Shown piece after piece: positions 27,801 to 37,718 of a stretch of DNA of 64,000 bases. Position 1 is the stretch's first letter. Every line of letters begins with the position of its first letter. Below the pieces are notes generated by a model. It made no database searches, was not told the DNA's origin, and saw only the letters and a program-made list of their open reading frames with translations. The translations under genes and the position numbers were made by a program. Source of the stretch: Sisyra terminalis (lineage: Eukaryota; Arthropoda; Insecta; Neuroptera; Sisyridae); contig OY292276.1 of the NCBI GenBank assembly GCA_958496175.1, forward strand, positions 31,082,449 to 31,146,448. The letters are read 5' to 3'.

Positions 27801-30800
27801 TCGAAAATATTAGACTTTAATGTCCAACAGTAGCATATGATATTTCTATACCATTAATTATTATTATAGAAATATTTCGCGGCTCCCTGCCAAGAGTTCT
27901 TAGTCACTCCAAGGGGCTACACTTCCAGTTTTAGAAGCACTGAGATAAACGAGTTCTAATTAGCAAATTATATTAGAGTTCGGTTAGTCTTTTGTTGTCA
28001 ATCGTTCAAGAAACCTCCTCAAAAGTATCTTGCGCTCGTTAACGACTAAATGTCATAACTGCATGGTAATGCACCATCACATATAGCAAAAGTAACCCAA
28101 GAAATGGTTCTCAAGCTTGGATAGTTAATTTTATCCCATCCATCATACATCCCGGATTTTGCTTCAAACAGGCAACTTTTGTGGTCATTACAAAATCGTT
28201 TAAATGGAAAATCTTTACTTCTGGGAAACAAGTTCAGCAGACTGTCGAATCTTTCTTCCAGTCGTATTCATTCAAATTTTACAAGAATAGAGTTGGGAAG
28301 CTGCCAGGAAGATGGCAAAATCTTATTGAAAATCTTGATAAATACATAATAAAATAATATAGTTTTGTTATTTAATAAGAGCAAAAGAAACGTCTAGTAA
28401 AAAAAAAACGGAAGTTATTTATCACTCGACCTATTATATCACAAATAATGAAGTTGTTCATTAAGTTTTTCACTAAACCTATAGAAAAAGAATACATAAA
28501 ATGTTCTGCATTGTTGTAAAAATCATATACAACGTACAATCCTTCAATAATGTTTAGTCGAAAAAATAATTTCGCAATGTTTAAACAAAAACGTCGAATA
28601 GTCGAAATGTAAGAATCCATTATTCTTAAATAATAATATTGTATTTTTATTATACGCAGTTTTTTCTTTAAAAAGAACTATTCAAAAATTGCCCATTATT
28701 CGCAATTCTAAAATTTCTTCATACCGTTATTTATAGAAAATTTATTTTTGTGCAATAGTGCTTGATTTTTATACTACGAGAAACATACTAGAAACCTCAC
28801 TATTGGAAAAAGAAAATCTTCTTTCAAAATCTACTTACATTTTAAACTTGCCAAATAAATTTAAATATTTTATAATTTATGTAGAATTGCAAAAACTGCA
28901 TTAAGAAAATCATTGATTATAACCATCTAAAAAATCAAATATGAAAATTGGAATTGAAAAAAGAATTCTTTTCAGATATTTGATCAAAAGTCTATCGTAC
29001 CAAGCAAACCTCCCTACCCATTAAAAATAATTCGATTTTATTTTACTATGACGAAACATAGCTTTATAATGGCCAAACAAATTAGGTTTTCGACTGAAAC
29101 CAATTTTCGTCCCAAAATGATACGATTACATGATACACTTATAACAAGCCGTTAGTTTATTTTTTTTAGGTATATTTTCGATAAAATAGGAAGTATAACA
29201 GTTATTTATAAGTTTCTAATGTTAATAAAATTCAAATCGATAACGCGCATACAATTTTCGAATAAATTTGAATAACTTTTCCAATTCGAATAATTTGCCC
29301 AAAAAATTATAGGTATACATAATATTCTATGTATCAATTTTCATAGCTATTTTCCACATACGTATAAAGAACTTTAAATAAATCATTTAAATTATTTTTC
29401 AAAAATATGTCAGTTCAAAAATATGTGTAATACACTTAAATAGTAAATTAATATCCAAACAAATTTTTTGACCTTATGCTCCAGATATGTAAGCATTTTG
29501 ATTGCCAAGCAGTCTTCTTCAATGGTCATCAAATAGTATTAGACATTTTCGAATTTGTATTGTGGCATTCACATCGTGTAAAATACTTTATTGAATGGGT
29601 ATTGAAAAGTAAATAATATCATATTGGTACTGAATATACAATACATTAAATATATTGTAGTTTAATTTAAGAAATATAATTTACAAAATTAATCCATGAA
29701 CAAAAATTCAAACAAAATTTATTTATGACGTACTGCCCCAGATACGTATTTCGATTATCAAACAATTTTCATCAGTGGTCATCGAGTAATATCGGATCTT
29801 TCTGCGACTGCTATGTGATGAGCAGAGCTATCAAAGATACTTTGGGAAAGTATCTAAATACATGATAAATTAATTTTTAAAAATTATTCGTAGTTACTTC
29901 GAGTATCTAGTTACTCTTAAAAAAATAACTTAAATACCTACTTATCTTAAATTACTCTTAAGCTACTTTACATATTATGTAAGTACTAAGTTTCTTAATG
30001 TTTTTCTTATCTGCAATTTAATTTAGGAAAAAGAAAAGTATGTATGCCTAATCCCCTGTAAATACAACATATTTTAAAAACTATAGAAGATTAATAAAAA
30101 ATAAGAGTATAAGTTGAATCTTTCTAAACAACATAAAACTATGTGTCTTTTCTTTCGGTGTCTTGGAATCTAAATTACTTTTAGGTATCTAAAATACTTT
30201 TTAAATTACAAAATACTGTTCTTGATTAAAAGTATCGAAGATACTAGTTACTTTTGACCAAAAAATAAAGGAACTTAAATTCATGTAACTTAGATACTTG
30301 AAAATAACTAAGTTATTTTTTACTGACTGGTCTAGTGATGAGTCACCAAATCACTCCAAGAAAGATCCAATACTACTTAATGACCATTGATGATGGTCAC
30401 AAAGCAACCGAAATACGTATCTGGGATAATTAGAGGATAAATATATTTTCTTTGCACTTTTGTTCAAATAAATTACATTTCATAAATTAGATTACCATAT
30501 ATATAATGGTTATACCAGTGATCGCCAAAGTGACTAGTGACTCGTGAGAAAATTTCACTAGTCCTTCGAGAAATGTGAAATATACTTATTATAATTTAAA
30601 TTGTGAATGTAGTGGTTCATGAGCTCAAACTTTAATTTCATTTAGGTTTATTCCACTGATAATTAAACAACGAATACGAATTATTCTTTTCCAATTGCAG
30701 GAAACTTCTAAACTATTCTTAAGATTTGCTTGGCAATAGATATACGTAACTGGAGCATTACTTCAAAAAATATGTTTGAAGGTTGTTATTTGTTTACACT

Positions 30801-33409
30801 ACGCAATATTACTACTGCAACATATTATTTTACTTTGCAAATGAAGAGTAAATTATTCAAGGTAGCAGAAAAAATCTTATTTGACAAAGTTTTATTCCTT
30901 TTTGTCATTTAAAATCCCAAAAAGCAAGCGAATCTTTGAACTGGTTTTCAAAATAAACAAATCGAATGAAAATCTTTATTTAGTTAAACTGTTCTGCTGC
31001 GTTCTATGAAATTTAATAACACCAATTTATAAAATTGGCTAAAAGGATTTTGTAACCTTGAATGTGTTTTCAAAACATGAGAAACCTTTTAAATTGTGTC
31101 AATGTAAATTAATTTGTGAAGCCTTACAGTTTAATAAATAGTAAAACTGATAATTTTATTAATCATTGCATAAATCGGCTTTTCTTTAATTTGGGTATAA
31201 CAAAAATTCATGTGTTTTTTTTTTTCTTTTCTCTCATTTGACTCGTCATATTAAAATGAGTGCAGAACGATCACACCGATTTTGTGCTATTTGGGTCAAA
31301 TGACATATGCAGTCGGAGGTATGAGCATTGTTGTAAAAGGACGTCAAGCGTCTAGGACGGAAGCGCCGATTTTGGTAGCAGCGCCACATTCAACATTTCT
31401 GGACGGTGGTATCGTCTACATGACGGGGCTCCCCTCGATTATAGTTCGTCGAGAAAGTGGCATGAATCCTTACCTTGGAAGTATGATTTTTTTTATTTAA
31501 TATTTTAAACAATGAACAATGATGACGCATTGAAAGTTAAACAAGAACATTTTTGCAGCATTTGATGGGAAATGTTTGTACTTTCACTTACGATTGCCTT
31601 TTTATTGATTTCGATCGAGAAATTTCGATTTTCTATTACATAGATGGAATCAAAGGGACAAATAAAAATTCGTATCACGATCTTTAGATTTTTATCACAA
31701 TTTGTAAGAGAAAGTGAAAATTTGGGTCATTGTTAATGTGACAAAAATCCAAATCAAAATTTTCTCTTTTGTGCATTACAAAGTGCATCTACCGTTAATG
31801 AATCGTTGGATTCTGCATCTAGGAAGTTTGCAGCAGATCATTAACCTTTGTAACATGTATTCTCTCTTTTCCATCTGTGTGAATTTTATTTGCAACAAGT
31901 CCGTTAGGAAGCGTTTAGGTCAATCACCACAATTCTAATTGAAGATAATAATTTTAATAATTGCTTAGCAAAAAAATTGGAAAAAATATAATTACTTATT
32001 ATATATTTTTAGAGTTGATCAATTATACTCAACCCGTCTATGTTTGGCGTGAAGATCCAAATTCGCGCCAAAACACAATTAAAGAAATCATCGATCGGGC
32101 TACATCGAATGAAGATTGGCCTCAAGTTTTAATTTTTCCCGAAGGGACATGCACTAATCGCTCCTGTTTAATTACATTCAAACCGGGAGCATTTTACCCT
32201 GGAGTTCCAATTCAACCAGTTTGCATTAGGTATCCAAATAAGCTTGATACAGTTACTTGGACATGGGAAGGACCAGGAGCGTAAGTTTTTCTTTAATATT
32301 TCTTTTTTTTGCAATTCTAATGTGTATTTCGTTTTAGATTAAAACTTTTATGGTTAACATTAACTCAAATGCATAGCTCTTGTGAAATTGAATTTCTCCC
32401 GGTTTATAAACCAAATGAAGCAGAGAAAAAAGATCCAAAACTATTCGCAAACAATGTTAGAGCTGTGATGGCCAAGTATATAATTTTTTATATTAGATCT
32501 AATTTAATATTAATTAATGTAAAATTATTTACAGAGCCTTAGGCATTCCTGTGTCTGATTACACTTACGACGATTGTCGGGTTATTACAAGGGCTAAGAA
32601 AATGAACTTATCATGTGCATCTGGACTAGTAGAGGCCCAAAAAATTAGACATAAATTAGGGTAAATTAGAAACTTATTTAATTTAAAAAAATAATAATTT
32701 GGTTTGGCTTATAATTCCAGTTTAGATGCTGCAGATATGGAAGAAAAAATATTGAACTCTCCGCATATTTTATGCAAAGATTGTAGTCGAGTGACGTATC
32801 CAGAATTCGCTAACATTCTTCAGGTTCCTGTAACCGATTCAGCATTACAACAGCTCTTTCGAATATATGATAAAGTGAGTAAAATTATTTTTTATTGATT
32901 AAAATTGTTCACCATAAATTTGTACAATTTGCAGAAAGGCACGGGGGTCATTGATTTTCGAGAATACTTATTCAGCACTTTAGTCATATCAAAGGCAGCT
33001 ACTACAATTGATATGCTGAAAATTGCATTTAAAGTAAGAAAATGTATGACTTGGAAAAATGAAGTATTTCATTGTTTTTTTTCTTTTAGATTTACGATCA
33101 AGGTGGTCGTGGACAGTTATGTCTTAAAGATTTTGTAACTGCTCTAAAACATACGTTAAATTTATGTGAAGAAGATGCTGTCGGTCTTTTTCATCAAATC
33201 ACACATAACGAAAATGGAACAGTTTCTTTTGGTAAATAAACTGAATTCATTATACAAATAGAAATTTTAGTTAACAACCAATTTTCGTTCCAGCTCAATT
33301 TTTACGTTATGCCGAACATAAGACAGAGTTCCAAAACCTTTTCAGTATTTACCAAGAAGACACTTCCAAACCGGTTCATACTAATGAAAATTCGAAAAAA
33401 TTAGAATGA
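6870..33409 (+). CDS. LPCAT: Lysophosphatidylcholine acyltransferase (LPCAT1/2 family) with alternative catalytic exon
   Basis: Exons: 6870-7016, 23374-23519, 3A 23640-23857 or 3B 31266-31480, 32013-32280, 32338-32475, 32535-32660, 32721-32874, 32935-33033, 33090-33231, 33294-33409. All introns are GT-AG and phases match, giving 517 aa with 3A or 516 aa with 3B. The enzyme re-acylates lysophospholipids with acyl-CoA in the ER membrane (Lands cycle, lipid-droplet surface). Exon 2 encodes a long hydrophobic segment. Exon 3 carries HxxxxD (HSSFFD or HSTFLD) and 'GRQAS.TEA'. Exon 4 carries 'FPEGTCTNR' and 'VPIQPV'. Exons 7-10 encode EF-hand-like loops, the best being 'DKKGTGVIDFRE'. The C-terminus is KKLE, a KKxx ER-retrieval signal as in vertebrate LPCATs. 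Poly(A) signals are at 33945-33956. Intron 1 is 16.4 kb. Confidence 0.94.
7735..7989. mobile_element. hAT-type MITE
   Basis: The left end begins CAGGGGTAGCTAACCC with a 'gcgggcc' block; the right part holds 'tggcccgcgg' and ends CATTCCTTG. The CAGGGGT terminus is typical of hAT elements, and the same terminus occurs at 60.18 kb on the other strand. Flanks 'gtctaatg' and 'tctagtgt' are near copies, offset by one base, consistent with an 8-bp target duplication that has decayed. No coding capacity. Confidence 0.5.
10487..10600. repeat. Relic of a 'gggcggg...gccgaatc' repeat
   Basis: The block 'ggggcgggcaagtcgag...cgccgaatc' is an inverted, diverged copy of the interior of the element at 36,983-37,166. 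Ends could not be placed, so this is a fragment of the same non-autonomous family. Confidence 0.4.
12427..12635. mobile_element. MITE, 'GGTCAGTATTTTC' family, copy 1
   Basis: Imperfect terminal inverted repeats (gaccgatattt... and ...ataatatcgg) enclose about 200 bp with 'gatagtaatatttatcttt' and a 'gtattttcacctaa' block that recur in the copy at 14.92 kb. No open frame. It is non-autonomous; the superfamily is undetermined because the target duplication is unclear. Confidence 0.5.
14475..14655. mobile_element. MITE, 'GGTCAGTATTTTC' family, partial copy
   Basis: Begins TTAAGGGCCAGTATTTTCTC, matching the right terminus of the copy at 14.92 kb in inverted orientation, and retains the block 'ggataaatagatca'. 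The other end is degraded. Confidence 0.4.
14924..15142. mobile_element. MITE, 'GGTCAGTATTTTC' family, best copy
   Basis: The termini GGGTCAGTATTTTCAC and (inverted) GACCCAGTATTTTCAC match over about 16 bases, with further pairing inside around 'tagatag/ctatcta'. The element is 219 bp and has no coding capacity. It is the best-preserved of four copies in the window (12.43, 14.48, 14.92, 47.02 kb). Confidence 0.6.
19201..19449 (+). pseudogene. LINE ORF1 C-terminal fragment (Jockey-like)
   Basis: An 82-residue open stretch with 'TYAQAVK', a motif common in ORF1 C-terminal regions of Jockey-type elements, but without the CCHC zinc knuckles, so only a piece remains. Its stop codon overlaps the ORF2 start as ATGA at 19446-19449, an arrangement used for coupled termination and re-initiation. 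The 5' end is lost. Confidence 0.6.
19446..21518 (+). pseudogene. Broken LINE ORF2: endonuclease and reverse transcriptase (Jockey clade)
   Basis: The endonuclease part (19,446-20,110) shows 'LLWNANGL', 'ITETHL', 'GGDYNAKH' and 'SDHSPV', the APE-type catalytic blocks. The reverse transcriptase part (20,715-21,518) shows 'KSPGHD', 'HRPISLL', 'FLDVAQAFDRVWH', 'VPQGSILGP' and the catalytic 'YADD' (about 21,427). The frame is broken by stops at 19,890, 21,099 and 21,297 and by a compensated frameshift between about 20,550 and 20,715. The sequence ends soon after YADD, so the thumb and 3' tail are missing. It sits on the same strand as LPCAT within intron 1. It is inactive. Clade placement is from motif spacing and is likely, not proven. 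Confidence 0.85.
21540..23373. other. LPCAT intron 1, last part
   Basis: AT-rich sequence with no exon, repeat terminus or RNA gene that I could support. The acceptor 'ggttttcag' at 23,365-23,373 leads into LPCAT exon 2. Confidence 0.5.
23640..23857 (+). CDS. LPCAT: LPCAT alternative exon 3A (LPCAT1-like active site)
   Basis: 218 bp, length 3n+2, preceded by 'gacgcag' and followed by donor gtatga. It encodes about 72 residues with 'AGGFH', 'GRQASATEA', 'APHSSFFD' and 'SVVAKGE'. These match the wording of vertebrate LPCAT1 (AGGFH, PHSSYFD) better than LPCAT2. It starts only 120 bp after exon 2. Inclusion with 3B, or loss of both, breaks the frame. Confidence 0.9.
27732..27942. mobile_element. 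hAT-type MITE with 8-bp target duplication
   Basis: Termini TAGTGTTTCTCAA and (inverted) CAGTGCTTCTAAA enclose 211 bp. The flanking octamers agatatac (27724-27731) and agataaac (27943-27950) differ at one base, as expected of a hAT insertion. No coding capacity. Confidence 0.65.
28055..28355 (+). pseudogene. Mariner transposase C-terminal remnant
   Basis: Plus-strand frames, read across several frameshifts, contain the ordered blocks of a mariner transposase C-terminus: 'PSHIAKVTQEM'-like, 'LLWSLQNRLNGKS' (usual 'LFRSLQN.LNGK') and 'GKLPGRWQNLIENLDKY' (usual 'LP.RWQKV...NG.Y'). The N-terminal helix-turn-helix and most of the DD34D core are missing or unrecognisable. It is inactive and old. 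Confidence 0.65.
29700..30475. mobile_element. Long-inverted-repeat element upstream of LPCAT exon 3B
   Basis: The left arm (29,735-29,830: 'ccagatacgtatttcg', 'ggtcatcgagta', 'ggatctttc') pairs with the right arm (30,345-30,426) in inverted orientation. A second, more diverged left-arm copy lies at 29,455-29,560. The interior is rich in 'agatactt/aagtatct' motifs, which also occur near 63.55-63.63 kb. Non-coding. Confidence 0.55.
31266..31480 (+). CDS. LPCAT: LPCAT alternative exon 3B (LPCAT2-like active site)
   Basis: 215 bp, length 3n+2, acceptor 'gagtgcag' and donor gtatga identical to that of 3A. It encodes about 71 residues with 'VVKGRQASRTEAPILVAAPHSTFLDG' split as VVKGRQAS, EAPILVAAPHS and TFLDG, then 'GLPSIIVRRE'. 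That wording resembles vertebrate LPCAT2 (EAP..VAAPHSTFFDG, GLPS). It lies 532 bp before exon 4. It clearly arose with 3A by exon duplication. Confidence 0.9.
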
Positions 33410-35086
33410 TCTACACCCGACCATATTGTGTAAGAAGCTTCCGATTGAGGGATTATAGAAGCCGAGATTACTTCCCAACAGCTCGAAGTGGAAAGCAATT
33501 ACACAGAGTGTGGTCGATGAAAGATTTTCTTGATAAAATTAAAGTTAATAATTATTATAATTGTCTAAAAAGACTGCTCTTAAATTATTTTCGTCTTATT
33601 CGTATTTGATAAAAATACATCTATCTTTCTTCCTAATATAGTCTGAATGATTCACATAAATCAAATGACCAAAGTTTAATTCCACCTATGAAAAAAATGG
33701 AAAATTCTGGACGAGTGAGATTTGGATTATTCCAAAATAAGCAACAATGTAATCGATTTTAAAGTGAATTATCTACATCTTTGACAAATATAGTTTTGTT
33801 TTGATGGAATGAGTAGATAAAGAAATTATGTTATATTTATTGAGATTTTAAATACGTTTTTGGTAATTTTTCCGAATCCGGTTCCCATTTAAAAAATATT
33901 TTTAATTTTAAAATGTGATTTTTAAACTTGACATATTTTAAAAAAATAAAAATAAAGAAAAATATAATTTTATATTTTACCGTGATAGTTAAATGAAAAA
34001 TCCTATTTACGTAAATGCATTTACCTATATTGAGTGAGTTTAGGTTTCCTACCCCAATGAATTACAAGTATACAAAATCATGTGTCTAATTGCCTATACT
34101 CAGAATAAGCAAAACAATGTAACTCAGGGGAAACTCTTTCGACATCGGAATCAGGGAAATTACCAGAATTTTGATTTTTTTTTTGGATTTTTTATAAAAA
34201 TGGAAAAATGTAAGGCTATTTAATTGCTGTTCTCGTATGTGAGGAGAGGAATATTAAATGTGCTCTTTTTTAAACGTTTTTTTTTTCAATACTCTACAAG
34301 CTTTAAATGGCACCATTGTTGAGGGTTGAAAATGACAAATTTTAAAAATATTTCTGAATAATAATTACAATAAATAAACCACTTGAAGTAAAGTTTTATA
34401 CCTGATATCATAACTGGTTTAAAAATAGTTTTTGCCAGAGAGGAAAAAAGAATAGGATTTCCTTAGAGTGATTTTGACATTCATTAGAGAGTGACATTCA
34501 TTAAAGTGATTTTGGGATATAAAAGCGACTTTTCTTTTGAATGATGACTTACAATGTCTAATGAAAGTAAATGTTTTGAGATCAAAAATTTAATTTTCAA
34601 GAATAAGATATAGATTTTTGATGACCTTTAATTCCATACCGCATACTTGATTAGTTTACGCTTCTACACCTTGGGTTGAAAATCTCATCGCATTGAAATA
34701 TTTACGGAACCAAATTTGTATCTATGTGATTTCTCTAGGACGTGGCAAAAACAAATTCTTTCAAATTAAAAACGAGATTTGTAAAATGTACTTACTTTTG
34801 TATCTTACTTAAGATATTTGAAAGTTTTTTTTGTCATAAGTCTTCTTAACGCTTATAACTGCAATTTATTAAATACTTAGCGAACTAAACATTAATCCAA
34901 TTGGTATGTTTAATACTTACGTTTTTGCGTGCATGTCGTTTAATTAGCTTATATCGTAAATTGGTGATTCAAATTTTCAACAACATTCAATGTATCAATT
35001 TAATACGCATAATTGACGATGCATATATTTAATTCGTTGTAATCAAATATGTAATGTTTTGTTTAAACCAGGTTGGTACTTTAAAG

Positions 35087-35472
35087 CAGGGCTGGGGAGC
35101 CGGGGCAATCAAGTCGAAAGATTATAAAGGAACTGAAGCTTAAATGAGGATTTTAATGAAGTCGGAGTCGGAACCATGAGCTTTCACTGGCTCGAGTTCC
35201 GAACAATTTTATATTGAAAGCAGGCGAGTGGAATACTTAAAAACTGTTTTTGTTGAAATTTATACTAAAATTCCATGTAAATTGGTGTTTGATGTTAACG
35301 ATTAATGATCAAACAATTATATCATAAGTTTTAACAATTAAAAGTGTCACCGGAGTCGAAACTAGAGCTAAACATTGACTCCGGATCCAAAAATGAAGCT
35401 ATAGTTTAAAAATTTGGAGCTTCAGAGCTGGAACCGGAGTCTACAATAGTTTAGTTCAGCTCCCCAGTGATA
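35087..35472. mobile_element. hAT-type MITE, 386 bp
   Basis: Ends CAGGGCTGGGGAGC and (inverted) TATCACTGGGGAGC; interior repeats 'gagtcgga' and 'ggagtc' on both sides. Flanking octamers ctttaaag (35079-35086) and atttaaag (35473-35480) match at seven of eight bases. No coding capacity. Confidence 0.6.
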
Positions 35473-36982
35473 ATTTAAAGGTACATTTTCTTACCTTATC
35501 ACATTTAAAATGTGATTTTCAAAATTTCGTTTTAATAAATAACCAGTACAGTTTTATTGTCCAATATTAAGTATGTATATTTAATAAAATGTTAGCTTCT
35601 TTATTAAAATTTAAATTCAATTCCTCAATATTTTTATTTTATGGCTTTGCTGCTCAGTAAAATATTTCTTTTAAAAATTGTAACTTATTATGAATAATTT
35701 ATCTTTATTTCGTCGCTTGAAATAAGTCGCTGTAGTGTAATTCAGAGTAAAGAGCAGTATTGACTAATTGCCTTACCAGAAAAAATCTTAAAATTCATAG
35801 CATAATTTCTTTGAGCTACTCAATCTTTATCTTGTTATTGAATTATTTTTTCCAACGAACTATTTATATATTATATATAACTTAACGTCACACAACTTCG
35901 AAGGGCCAAATTTTCACTTGTTATAATATTTTGTCCAGATATACTTATTTTTGTGGTATATTCATATAGAACATTAGCTATGACATTTTATAGACATTTT
36001 TCTTCAGAGAAACATCCAACGTTTCGATAAAAAGATTAGGCTAGTGGATTTATATATTTAATAATATTTTAAAAGTATATACTTAATTTATATTGTACTA
36101 TTAAACTATTTATATTAATCTTAAGTAGTATTACACCGATTCAAATGTTAACTGTCTATTTATGTATAAAATCGAAGAACAAAATTGATTTTAATGAATC
36201 ATATCTTTATTTCAGACCTCCTTTGCTATCCTTATAAATCATTTCCGAATTTTTATATTAAGTCTTAAGAAATAAATTTTTGTAGCACAAATAATGTTTT
36301 TAAATACTTAATTTATATGGATGAACAATGTTCTAATGTTCAGCTTTAGTTGCAATTAGTAAGTACTAATAGTAATCCGAAGGTATCAATCGAAAACCTT
36401 ACGAATAGTTTTAGAACTTCTATAGAACTATCACTATACATAGCGATCAACTTAATACAAAAAAAAAAAAAAAACCAATTTATCCAAAATCTAAGAAAAA
36501 ATAAAGAAGTGAAGATCCAAACATCTGAAGAAACAAAAAAATGCTTTCAACATCTCCGCTGATCTCTCCTATAAACTTTCTGATTATAAGTGAGTATAAG
36601 TATAAGACCTTAAAAATCGGCGAATAAGTTCGCATCAACAGGAAGCATAAAAGATAAAATTTAACAAAACTTATAGTTAGAGTGAAATGATTGAACTACT
36701 TAGTCTACCTCACTTTTAACTGCTTCACAAAACCTCTGTTTTTATATTAATGAATCCTCAACGCGAATCTAAATTTTTCCTATCATTTTCAAGGTACCTA
36801 GTATTTATTTCAAATCAATGCGACTAAGACCACTTATCAAAAATAATAGAAAAGTGTTGACTTCAGTTTTCTGGATCATTATTAAAATTTTGTTTTCAAA
36901 CTTACTTTTTAGTAATTTAGAGTTTTGGCTAAGTCGATTTTAATATGAGGGGCGCAACTAAATGCTATAATAGTCTTGCATA

Positions 36983-37166
36983 CAGAGCCGATTCTAGAGT
37001 ATTGAGTGCCCCGGACAAAACAAATTTTGGCGCGTTTTTATATAACAATATACAAATTAAACGAAAAATATCAACAAAAAAAGAAAATTTTATTTTTGAT
37101 TCGGCGTCCCTTCAGTTTGGCGCTCCGGGCAGTCGCCCGGTTTGCCCGCCTCTTTATCCACCTCTG
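36983..37166. mobile_element. Small 'CAGAGCCGATTCTAG' element
   Basis: Starts CAGAGCCGATTCTAG and ends with the inverse of CAGAGGTGGATAAAG; the interior has 'ggcgctccgggcagtcgccc'. An open frame runs across it but has no recognisable protein content. Related text occurs at 10.49 kb. The target duplication is unclear. Confidence 0.45.
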
Positions 37167-37410
37167 CTAACATGTATGATTACACTTTTCTATAATTCAT
37201 CATTTTTGAGATATACGAAATTCGTATATACGTTTGTAGAGAAGTTTTGCTAAAAAGATCAAATTGGATTCAGGAATATAAAAAAGTAAGAAAATTTCCC
37301 ACACCGAGAATTTTTAGAGTTTTTAATCTGGTTTTTGCGCCACCCTAAGTGGTGCTATAATCATCCGAATCATCCTAATGCAACCGATATACTTACTTAT
37401 ATAACAAATA

Positions 37411-37712
37411 CAGTAAACGCTCAAACTGCGCGGTAGTTCCGTTCCCCAAAAACGAGGCGCAATACAAAACCGCTCAATGTGAACCCTATTTTGTATGAAA
37501 ATGGGAAGATTAGGTTCCAAATATTAGAAAGTTTTCCAAAAAATAAATTTAAATTCAAACAAAAATCAACATTTTAAATATATAATATAAACTTAAAAAC
37601 TAAAATAAAATTCTAAACACCAATTTAAAATACCCATAATATGAACCTGTTTAGAATATTTTGCAATAAAAAGAAAAAGACTGGTAAGCAATCCAAAATA
37701 ACTAGTTATATA
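37411..37712. mobile_element. Tigger/pogo-like element fragment
   Basis: Begins TACAGTAAACGCTCAAACTG, close to the TACAGTATTCGCTTTCACTG terminus found inside each arm of the palindrome (37,830 and, inverted, 38,771), and ends with the block 'caatccaaaataactagtt' also present in the palindrome arm. The CAGT start next to TA is typical of Tc1/mariner-like Tigger/pogo elements. No transposase. Confidence 0.45.
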
Positions 37713-37718
37713 AGTATA

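Larger units (their letters stand above)
23858..31265. other. 7.4-kb intron between the two alternative LPCAT exons
   Basis: It contains a hAT-type MITE, a mariner remnant and a long-inverted-repeat element, each listed. At 30,517-30,660 a block starting CAGTGATCGCC resembles another degraded hAT end. No third copy of the catalytic exon was found by reading for a PHS(S/T)F-like peptide. The remainder is AT-rich without supported features. Confidence 0.5.

Noticed and set aside
28372..28620. 82-codon minus-strand frame next to the mariner relic
   Set aside because: Composition is that of AT-rich chance coding; no transposase motif and it is antisense to the relic.
30517..30660. Possible hAT MITE starting CAGTGATCGCC
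   Set aside because: The opposite end (CAGTGGAATAAACC inverted) matches poorly and the flanking octamers do not agree, so it was not listed as an element.
33406..33609. 67-codon frame after the LPCAT stop
   Set aside because: It overlaps the LPCAT stop codon in another frame, lies in the 3' untranslated region and has no splice or family support.
36945..37253. 102-codon frame at 37 kb
   Set aside because: It crosses both ends of a small inverted-end repeat, and the same text is found broken at 10.5 kb.
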